Positions 1-5,516 of a stretch of DNA of 11,040 nucleotides are shown here, piece by piece (position 1 is the stretch's first letter; each line of letters opens with the position of its first letter). The notes under the pieces were generated by a model, which made no database searches, was not told the origin of the DNA, and saw only the letters and a program-made list of their open reading frames with translations. The stretch is from an uncultured Granulosicoccaceae bacterium. Its GTDB lineage: Bacteria > Pseudomonadota > Gammaproteobacteria > Granulosicoccales > Granulosicoccaceae. The position numbers were made by a program, and so were the translations under genes. The stretch lies in NCBI GenBank assembly GCA_937951695.1, contig CALFBL010000151.1:1-11040 (forward strand), in the 5' to 3' direction.

Positions 1-195
1 ATCCGCACCGATCTGCATAACCGGTGTACGGCGGTAGCCCCCGGTCAGGGTAGTGAGCATCGGCTTGGGTGGTAAGCGAGGAATTTCGACATTACGCCAC
101 GCTATAGCCTTGATGCCAAACGCCACGCGTACCTTCTCAGCCACCGGCGATTGCGGGTAGTTGTGGAGGATGATCTCTGGCTCTGCAGGTGCCAT
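1..195 (-). CDS. Glutathione S-transferase family protein, N-terminal part (gene runs off the window)
   Basis: The 65 visible residues read as a thioredoxin-fold GST N-terminal domain: a first beta strand (EIILHNYP), then the start of helix 1 at the active-site position (QSPVAEKVRVAFG), a second strand (AWRNVEIP), and the turn before the cis-proline strand (GGYRRTPVMQIGAD). The RRTPVMQIGAD segment, with its TPV cis-proline, is the usual glutathione-binding part of the fold. This subgroup is often annotated simply as a GST-like protein and its substrates are unknown. The start is the ATG at 195; an AGGA lies about 11 bases upstream on the minus strand, which is rather far. The gene lies 160 bases downstream of the AraC regulator on the same strand and could be its target or be co-transcribed with it. 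The C-terminal helical domain is outside the window, so catalytic competence cannot be judged. Confidence 0.85.
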   Translation of the reverse strand, partial: MAPAEPEIILHNYPQSPVAEKVRVAFGIKAIAWRNVEIPRLPPKPMLTTLTGGYRRTPVMQIGAD

Positions 196-356
196 GCTGG
201 TATTGTTCCTGATCGATGGTGAAAGTGAGGGTAATGCTGGCTGATATTATGGCCTAACGGGCTGAGTTTGAAACTGCTCGTGCAAACCCAGAATTGCTCT
301 TACGCCGCCCGACAAGCTGATCCGTGCTGACTCGCTCACAGCTGAAGTCATACCCC

Positions 357-1259
357 TTATGTCGGATTTGCATCGGCCGCGTGTTTTCGGTAATGCGTTG
401 GAGTCTGCCCCATGCGCTTTTTGAAGGTGCGGGTGAATGCCAGATCGGACTCATAACCGACTCGATGGGCCACCTCACTCAGTGGCAGCGCAGTCTCTGC
501 TAGCAACTGACAAGCTTGGCGGATGCGTAGGGCGGTCAAGTAGTCAAACATCGATTGACCCACAAGCGTCTTGAAACGCTTGGCGAACGCAGCGCGTGAC
601 AAGCCAACATCCGCGGCTAGCATTTCCAGCGACCATGGTTTATCGCAGCGCTGATGCAAACTCTGCAATGCCTTGCCGATGAAATTGTCGTCCAGCGCTT
701 GAATAATCGGAACTTGTTCGTTCCGTCCAAAGTTCATTCGGATCAGTTCAACGATCAATATCTCAGTTAGCCGACTAACCACAATGTCAGTTCCCGGTCG
801 CACGGACAGATACTCATAACTTATTTGGTCCAAAATACCCCGTAACCAACCCATCGACTGCAGCTGGTGATCGCGCATGATAATGAGGTCGGGAAAAAGA
901 TCATTAAGCGGGGTACCGCCAGTCTCGTCAAGCGAGCAATATCCGCACAGCAAATAGGTTTCAGCTCCCCCGACTCCAGAGTCTGGCGATATCGGTTCAC
1001 TGATCAGATAATGCTCCTTGTTAGGCGCGATAAAAACAAAATCACCCGGGCCAAGGTGATCCTGCTTATTGCCCACCTTCAGCCTGCAGCCGCCGCGCCG
1101 AATCTGATGAAAGCAGGCCCTAGCTTGCCCAGGATAGTGGTTCTTCCAGGGCGGCTCCAGCTGATCGCAGAAATACACCGTGCCCTGAATTCGCAGGGCG
1201 CGCAAGACATCACTCAATATATCTGTATTTGGCAGGCTTGAATCCACCGATGACCTCAT
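357..1259 (-). CDS. AraC-family transcriptional regulator with cupin sensor domain
   Basis: This 300-residue protein is a cytoplasmic DNA-binding regulator. Residues about 20-180 form a cupin-type sensor domain, with a cupin strand motif (GPGDFVFIAP, about 70-79) and a following EH pair. Residues about 190-295 carry the two helix-turn-helix units of the AraC/XylS family: the first around LEMLAADVGLSRAAFAKRFK, the second around LSEVAHRVGYESDLAFTRTF, followed by the conserved GQTPTHYR end. I chose the ATG at 1259. The frame extends to a TTG at 1301, but an extended -10 promoter at 1282-1290 would then lie inside the gene. The ribosome-binding site is weak. It is divergent to the DM13 gene and upstream of the GST gene, both plausible targets. 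The ligand is unknown. The family call is firm. Confidence 0.92.
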   Translation of the reverse strand: MRSSVDSSLPNTDILSDVLRALRIQGTVYFCDQLEPPWKNHYPGQARACFHQIRRGGCRLKVGNKQDHLGPGDFVFIAPNKEHYLISEPISPDSGVGGAETYLLCGYCSLDETGGTPLNDLFPDLIIMRDHQLQSMGWLRGILDQISYEYLSVRPGTDIVVSRLTEILIVELIRMNFGRNEQVPIIQALDDNFIGKALQSLHQRCDKPWSLEMLAADVGLSRAAFAKRFKTLVGQSMFDYLTALRIRQACQLLAETALPLSEVAHRVGYESDLAFTRTFKKRMGQTPTHYRKHAADANPT

Positions 1260-1281
1260 TTTGCTCGCTGTGTAGACGATC

Positions 1282-1290
1282 AGTATATCA
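1282..1290 (-). promoter_or_regulatory. Extended -10 promoter of the AraC-family gene
   Basis: On the minus strand positions 1290 to 1282 read TGATATACT, a TG-n-TATAcT extended -10 element. Transcription would start near 1275, about 16 bases before the ATG at 1259. No good -35 hexamer is seen at 16-18 bases, as is usual for extended -10 promoters. This placement excludes the upstream TTG (1301) as start of the regulator. Confidence 0.5.
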
Positions 1291-1341
1291 ATTAGAGACA
1301 ATTAAGCACTGTTCGGATAGTTCATTCGTCATAAGGTATCC

Positions 1342-1381
1342 ATCACTGAGGGACGACACAGTCGTATGAAGCTTCAGTGAT
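1342..1381. promoter_or_regulatory. Nested inverted repeat between divergent promoters, candidate operator
   Basis: The outer arms ATCACTGA (1342-1349) and TCAGTGAT (1374-1381) are perfect 8-base complements. Inside them lies a second perfect repeat, ACGAC (1353-1357) and GTCGT (1361-1365), with a three-base gap. The site lies between the minus-strand promoter at 1282-1290 and the plus-strand promoter at 1409-1417. Its centre is about 62 bases upstream of the expected DM13 transcript start, a typical place for an activator site. No T-run follows on either strand, so a terminator is unlikely. Binding by the neighbouring AraC protein is inference. Confidence 0.45.
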
Positions 1382-1408
1382 CGGTACAGGCGAGGCGATT
1401 TCCGAATC

Positions 1409-1417
1409 TGGTATAAT
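1409..1417 (+). promoter_or_regulatory. Extended -10 promoter of the DM13 gene
   Basis: The sequence TGGTATAAT is a perfect extended -10 element (TG-n-TATAAT). Transcription would start near 1424, giving a leader of about 78 bases before the DM13 start at 1502. No recognisable -35 hexamer is present at 16-18 bases upstream, which suggests activator help or reliance on the TG motif. Confidence 0.6.
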
Positions 1418-1465
1418 TGGGTCGTCAGGGCTTGCGTTCACTGGTTGACGGCCTAACCCATATTT

Positions 1466-1493
1466 AATTTTTCTTACAAAATTTTTCTTACAA
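1466..1493 (+). repeat. Perfect 14-base tandem duplication abutting the DM13 ribosome-binding site
   Basis: The 14-mer AATTTTTCTTACAA occurs twice without any gap, at 1466-1479 and 1480-1493. The last two bases of the second copy begin the Shine-Dalgarno AAGGA (1492-1496). The duplication lies in the untranslated leader of the DM13 gene. Confidence 0.9.
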
Positions 1494-1501
1494 GGATTCT
1501 C

Positions 1502-1912
1502 ATGAAAACGTTGTTTACTCGCTTCAAAACACCGATCGCTCTGGCCTTGGCCCTGTTCGCCAGCTTGTTTTTTTTTAGCGCCTCTTACGCAGACGATTCT
1601 GTCATCTCTTCGGGCCAATTCACTGGCATGAACGATCACATTGTGAGCGGCACCGTCAACATCGAAAAGACCGACGCTGGCTACGAGATCGTAATGGCCG
1701 ATAATTTTTTGTTTGATGGCGCGCCTGATCCGAAAGTAGCGTTTGGCAATGACGGTGAATACGATCCAGCCACGCAGATCGAACCACTTAAGGCCGATTC
1801 TGGCGCACAACGTTACCTCGTGCCTGCATCAATCGATGTAACGCAATTCAATGAAGTACACATTTGGTGTGAAAAGTTCAGCGTTGGTTTGGCGATAGCA
1901 CCGCTGAATTAA
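1502..1912 (+). CDS. Secreted DM13-domain protein
   Basis: A 136-residue protein with a Sec signal peptide (positively charged start, hydrophobic core about 11-27, likely cleavage after SYA at 28-30) and one DM13 domain at about 38-135. DM13 hallmarks are visible: the opening strand (VSGTVNIEKTDAGYEIVMAD), the central D-x-K-V-x-F region, the GAQRYLVP stretch, and the closing V-H-IWC-x-KFSV-x-L-x-x-APL motif with Cys123. DM13 domains have been proposed to act in electron transfer through this conserved cysteine, so the mature protein should act in the periplasm; no enzymatic activity is shown by the sequence. AAGGA (1492-1496) lies five bases before the ATG. A run of nine T (1568-1576) encodes part of the signal peptide core. 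The next plus-strand gene is a broken cytochrome lipoprotein, a plausible former redox partner. Confidence 0.88.
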   Translation: MKTLFTRFKTPIALALALFASLFFFSASYADDSVISSGQFTGMNDHIVSGTVNIEKTDAGYEIVMADNFLFDGAPDPKVAFGNDGEYDPATQIEPLKADSGAQRYLVPASIDVTQFNEVHIWCEKFSVGLAIAPLN

Positions 1913-1925
1913 CAGGTAGATATTC

Positions 1926-1952
1926 TGACCGGACTGGGTCACGCGCTTTTTT
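1926..1952 (+). terminator. Possible weak terminator after the DM13 gene
   Basis: A five-base stem TGACC (1926-1930) / GGTCA (1937-1941) with a six-base loop is followed after five bases by a run of six T (1947-1952). The stem is short and the gap before the T-run is longer than ideal, so this is only a candidate. An overlapping palindrome, GCTTTTTTAAAAGC (1945-1958), has too small a loop to form a hairpin by itself. Confidence 0.3.
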
Positions 1953-1958
1953 AAAAGC

Positions 1959-2313
1959 AACGCGCGCGGCCTAGTCAATGCCCAAATTCTGATCCCACCG
2001 CGATTGGAAATGGAATCTAGCGAAAAGCTGACCACTAAAGCTATTGCCCATAAAAAGCTATTACCAATGAACGAATGATGCAATCGTAGCTTAGGATGTT
2101 GACCCCAGAGCGTTGATCGCGTTGGTTTTCTACTCTCCATTTCGAGAAAATAAGCAATACGACAATAAGTCAACAATTATAAGCGTTGGGTACAAATACC
2201 CACTCTAGTAAGGTATTAGTTCCTTACACCAGTCGATGTTGCCTTCTAAACTCAGTCCATCACATCGGCTCTGGAATAATTTCTCAGGGCATCTCAATCT
2301 CCTGAGAACCTCA
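1959..2313. other. Non-coding stretch before the cytochrome lipoprotein, with two small hairpins near its end
   Basis: No reading frame here looks like a gene. A TTATAA at 2177-2182 could serve as a -10 element, without a clear -35. Just after it come two perfect inverted repeats: TGGGTA (2187-2192) / TACCCA (2197-2202) with a four-base loop, and GTAAGG (2208-2213) / CCTTAC (2222-2227) with an eight-base loop. No T-run follows, so they are more likely leader structure or binding sites than terminators. The rest (1959-2150) shows nothing I recognise. Confidence 0.35.
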
Positions 2314-2556
2314 ATGCTCGTATCTTCGTTCACACTCGCGTGGCCATTAAGAATATCTGTGTTTATGCTAGTTGCAGCGCTGTTATCCGCCTGTTCTGGA
2401 GCGGGTTCAGAATCTGCTGGCGTCGCAGAAAATGATACTAGTACTAACGTCAGTACCAATAACGAAATCGCACAGCCGAGCGACACGGGCAATGTTAGAC
2501 CGGACAGCACGCCAGACACCAGCGGCAACAATCCTGCGTTCGAAGGTCCTGTGACG
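2314..2556 (+). pseudogene. 5' fragment of a c-type cytochrome lipoprotein gene, cut by a Tn3 remnant
   Basis: From the ATG at 2314 the frame encodes a lipoprotein signal peptide: an arginine in the n-region, the core ISVFMLVAALL and a lipobox LSAC whose cysteine would be lipidated. A low-complexity Ser/Thr/Asn/Pro/Asp linker follows, typical of an outer-membrane or periplasmic tethered protein. The frame also extends up to an ATG at 2236, but that would place the lipobox over 50 residues from the start. The host coding sequence seems to end near 2556, because from there the minus strand encodes transposase; the same plus-strand frame runs on by chance to a stop at 2640. The lost continuation is the heme-binding fragment at about 3768-4114, in another frame. 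Together they would give a protein of about 195 residues. The junction is good to about ten bases only. Confidence 0.65.
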
Positions 2557-3765
2557 GTAGATCAGAAATTCCAGGCGATCACGAACAAGCTTACCATTCG
2601 AGTTAACGATATATCGTCGGTGGCGTTCGGGTATCAATGAGGTAGGGACATCAGCTAAAGGTACCTGTCGACCGGAACGAAAAGCGTCAGCCATTGCGCT
2701 GATCCCTTCCAAGAGAGCATTCTGTGCTGGTGTGCCAGTGAGTGTTAGAAAACGCAGCAATGGACGTAGGTTGCGCTTAACTTTAGGCATCACGTTATCA
2801 ACGGCGCGCCACTCATAATCGAGTTCGTCAAGCGAGCCATCGCCATATTCATGCGCTTAAGCTTGTAGACAGTGTAGTAGTCCACCAGTGATGAATAAAA
2901 ACGGATGCTTTCTACCGATAGGTCTGCTTGCTGAACGATCCTTAAGGCAACTGTGAATAGTGGCCGGATTTGCTCACCTCGATCAATCTCGGTTAACAGT
3001 TGCTGATGACTAAAATCACGAGGATGGTGCTTCAGCGTTGTAATGGTGTGCAGCCCCTGGTCGTCGGACAACAGAGAATCTAACAGCGACACATCATTGG
3101 CCGTCATGGCATCATCGAGCGCTTCCGACAGTCGATTGCGTTCAAATGATAAGGCTCGGCGAACCACGTCCTGCAAATACGAATACCCCGGCAACACAAT
3201 CCGTCTGCGACGCAGATAGTCAACCAGATCCCGCCGCACATACAGTGGTCGGCTGGAAATCCGAGCGGCGTAAAGTGCGCGAGTCTCAACGTCAGAGCGC
3301 GTGTCAGTATCCATGACCTGAAATCCGAAGAGTTCCAGGATCCAGAGCACGTGCTGCTGCCTGGTGTGCTTTGAAACGAATAAATCTGACAAAACAACGC
3401 CGCCTAAATACTGCTGACAGATGTACTGGAGATCACTGGAAACCGTGTCAAAATCCAATGTAAAGAATCGCTGTCGCGACCTAAAATACCCAAGCTGTAG
3501 TAGGAAATGTGCCTTCGTGCGTGGCGTTCTCAGTCGGCCCAAAAGGGTTTTCTCACGTTGGTTCAGAGTGAAAAATAACTCACGTTCAGAGAGGCTAAAT
3601 CGAGGCAACGCCCATAGCAGATCATATTCTTCTGGCGATAAAATTTCGTAAACGATCGCTTTGTGGAAGCGCCTCTTCACCGCTCCAATCCCAAGGCTCT
3701 GACATGGACAATTCTCCCTTCGAGACCACATCATAACTGGGTAAATCAGTGCATGAGCTCCATCT
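2550..3765 (-). mobile_element. Decayed Tn3-family transposon remnant (boundaries approximate)
   Basis: About 1.2 kb on the minus strand encodes pieces of a Tn3-family transposase and interrupts a cytochrome lipoprotein gene. The left edge is set by the end of transposase-like sequence around 2554-2560; the right edge is set by the resumption of heme-protein coding around 3768. I could not find the 38-base terminal inverted repeats that start with a run of G, nor a resolvase, res site or five-base target duplication. At least one end has been lost. This is a dead relic, not an active element. Confidence 0.65.
2554..3680 (-). pseudogene. Tn3-family transposase (DUF4158-type), truncated, with internal deletion and frame change
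   Basis: The N-terminal portion (about 3680 to 2852) carries the DUF4158 region of Tn3-family transposases: ILSPEEYDLLWALPRFSLSE, then RTPRTKAHFLLQLGYF and QRFFTLDF, and later FYSSLVDYYTVYKLKRM. Full-length relatives continue with a conserved YLLC...RY segment and about 100 further residues; these are missing. At about 2847 the reading frame changes, and the sequence resumes with LDELDYEWRAVDNVMPKVKR, LRPLLRFL, PTSLIPERHRRYI and VRDRLEFLIYR, which match a later part of the same family. It then stops at the host junction. The DDE catalytic domain is absent. The start is uncertain: GTG at 3680 is in frame, but an ATG at 3705 with a much better ribosome-binding site (AAGGGAG, 3714-3720) is in another frame, so a second frameshift near 3650 is possible. 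Confidence 0.78.
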
Positions 3766-3767
3766 TC

Positions 3768-4114
3768 ACTACTGCACCTTTTCGGCGGTTTGGGCCAAAA
3801 TAGCCAATATTGTCGAGCCAACAACTTTTGGTTCGCTAGCAGAGGTATATGATCGTTGCGACAGTTGCCACGATGATACCCCTCTCGGCAACTTATCGTT
3901 ACTCCTTAACCGGGCTTACACACAATTGGTTGGGCAACCAAGTTCTCAAAAAGAGGGTGCGATCCGGGTGATCCCCTTTGATCCTGACAACAGCTACCTG
4001 GTGCAGAAAATGGAAGACTCTCCCGGTATTGTTGGTGGTTCGATGGCCTACGGTGGGCCAACCTATGTGCAACGTGTCCGAGCGTGGATCGCGCAAGGTG
4101 CGTTGAACAATTAG
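3768..4114 (+). pseudogene. 3' fragment of a c-type cytochrome lipoprotein gene
   Basis: This fragment encodes about 114 residues with one heme c-binding motif, CDSCH, followed by a stretch typical of small cytochrome-like domains in large periplasmic or lipoprotein families: a glycine/leucine segment, AYTQLVGQPSSQ, RVIPFDPDNSYLVQKME, IVGGSMAYGGPT and a final helix VRAWIAQGALNN. The frame opens at a GTG (3749) within or next to the transposon remnant, but no signal peptide or convincing ribosome-binding site precedes it. Without export no heme could be attached, so the fragment should not work alone. Its N-terminal half with the lipobox lies at 2314-2556. The family would normally use a distal methionine or histidine as sixth ligand; the methionine in GGSMAYGGP is a candidate. 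Confidence 0.7.
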
Positions 4115-4130
4115 CCACGCTACTAAATTA

Positions 4131-4166
4131 CTGCCGATAATACCGATACTACCGATACTGCCGATA
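4131..4166 (+). repeat. Four tandem 9-base repeats downstream of the cytochrome fragment
   Basis: Four head-to-tail units follow the pattern [C/A]T[A/G]CCGATA: CTGCCGATA (4131-4139), ATACCGATA (4140-4148), CTACCGATA (4149-4157) and CTGCCGATA (4158-4166). They begin 16 bases after the stop codon of the cytochrome fragment. The unit length is a multiple of three and one frame would give Thr/Asp-rich triplets, but that frame is closed by a stop just upstream. The rest of the 290-base gap up to 4404 shows no gene and no clear promoter. Confidence 0.85.
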
Positions 4167-4404
4167 AATCCAGCACCATCGATTATAGCAATGCCCCGAC
4201 AACGATACGCGCTTAACTATCGTATGCACTCAAGCCGAGGGTGTTCGAACCACAGTGAGTAACGAATACAACGCCACCATCAAGCCGAAGTGTGCGAGCA
4301 TAGGGAAAAAGTGGATCAACAATCATAGTGCATTCCAGTTATAGCCTATCTATTTTCAGGTACGGGCATCACCCGAATCCACCATAACCCACTTGAACAA
4401 CGCC

Positions 4405-5502
4405 ATGCCAGTCATCACCGACCTACACTGCCAACGATTTGCTCTACCGCTAGCGGAGACGCTCACTGATGCAAAACACGGCGATCACACGCATTTTGAA
4501 TTGATTACCGTAACCCTCGCCACCGACGATGGCCTACTAGGAACGGGCTATACCTACACCGGCGGCCGCGGCGGGCGAGCCATACAAGCTATGTTGACTC
4601 ACGACCTTGCACCGATCCTGATCGGTGAAGACAGTAGCACGATCAGCGAGCTATACGATCGTATGCAATGGCATATCCATTATGTCGGTCGAGGAGGTGT
4701 GGCTTCGTTTGCGCTATCAGCGATCGATATTGCGCTATGGGATCTCAAAGGTAGACGAGAAGATTTGCCGCTGTGGGTGATGGCCGGCGGATGTAGCGAT
4801 CGATGCAAAGCGTACTGCGGAGGCATTGACTTGAACTTTGCCTTGCCCAAACTACTTAACAACGTTCAAGGCTATTTGGATCAAGGCTTTAACGGAGTGA
4901 AAATCAAAATCGGTCAACCAACCTTGGACGAAGATGTGGCCCGGATAAGAGCTGTGCGTGAATTAATCGGGCCCGACACGGCTTTTATGGTTGATGCAAA
5001 TTACTCCATGGATGTGCCATCGGCCATCACCGCGGCAAAAGCGTTTGAACCGTTCGATTTATTGTGGTTTGAAGAGCCGATTATACCCGATGACTATGCG
5101 GGTTACAAAACCATCGCTGATGCCACCGGTATGGCGTTAGCGATGGGCGAAAACCTACACACCGAACACGAATTTGGCTACGCGTTTGACCAATCCGGTT
5201 TGAGCTTCATTCAGCCCGATGCGTCGAACTGCGGTGGTATCACCGGGTGGTTACGCGTTGCGAACAAGGCCAAAGCCCATCAGATTCCCGTGTGCAGCCA
5301 TGGTATGCAAGAATTGCATGTCTCCTTGGTGGCCGCCCAATCGAATCCAGGATGGATTGAAGTGCATTCATTCCCCATCGACCAATACACCACGCGACCG
5401 TTAGTGGTCGATAAGTGCCTGGCAGTCGCATCCCATTCAGTAGGTACGGGTGTGGAATTCAATTGGGATAAACTTAACGATCACCACGATCTACGAGCTT
5501 GA
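4405..5502 (+). CDS. Mandelate racemase-subgroup enolase-superfamily enzyme, probable acid-sugar dehydratase
   Basis: A cytoplasmic Mg-dependent enzyme of 365 residues, normal for the family. The N-terminal capping domain covers about 1-125, followed by the modified TIM barrel. All mandelate racemase-subgroup active-site residues are visible: K166-x-K168 (VKIKIG), metal ligands D197 (MVDAN), E223 (WFEEP) and E249 (MGEN), the Asp272-His299 dyad (QPD and CSHGM), and E319 (WIEV). The chemistry is abstraction of a proton alpha to a carboxylate. The capping domain (ETLTDAKHG, YTYTGGRGG) recalls L-talarate/galactarate dehydratase-like proteins, but substrate cannot be read from sequence. The frame extends to a TTG at 4393; I prefer the ATG at 4405, which fits the family start, although neither has a good ribosome-binding site. 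It stands alone, convergent with the next gene 14 bases away. A sugar-acid role fits the DapA-type lyase at 10463, but they are not one operon. Confidence 0.92.
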   Translation: MPVITDLHCQRFALPLAETLTDAKHGDHTHFELITVTLATDDGLLGTGYTYTGGRGGRAIQAMLTHDLAPILIGEDSSTISELYDRMQWHIHYVGRGGVASFALSAIDIALWDLKGRREDLPLWVMAGGCSDRCKAYCGGIDLNFALPKLLNNVQGYLDQGFNGVKIKIGQPTLDEDVARIRAVRELIGPDTAFMVDANYSMDVPSAITAAKAFEPFDLLWFEEPIIPDDYAGYKTIADATGMALAMGENLHTEHEFGYAFDQSGLSFIQPDASNCGGITGWLRVANKAKAHQIPVCSHGMQELHVSLVAAQSNPGWIEVHSFPIDQYTTRPLVVDKCLAVASHSVGTGVEFNWDKLNDHHDLRA

Positions 5503-5516
5503 TATCGCTAGTCCGT

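Noticed and set aside
867..1241. Long plus-strand frame inside the AraC gene
   Set aside because: It is the antisense of a firmly assigned AraC/cupin coding sequence and encodes no known domain.
1829..2176. 115-codon minus-strand frame over the end of the DM13 gene and the gap after it
   Set aside because: It overlaps a well-supported gene, resembles no family, and has no ribosome-binding site.
3735..3785. Search for a Tn3 38-base terminal repeat at the right edge of the relic
   Set aside because: No GGGG-starting end or ACGxTAAG inner motif could be found, and no five-base duplication matches the left edge.
5503..5516. Terminator between the convergent enolase and membrane protein genes
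   Set aside because: The 14-base gap contains no inverted repeat or T-run.
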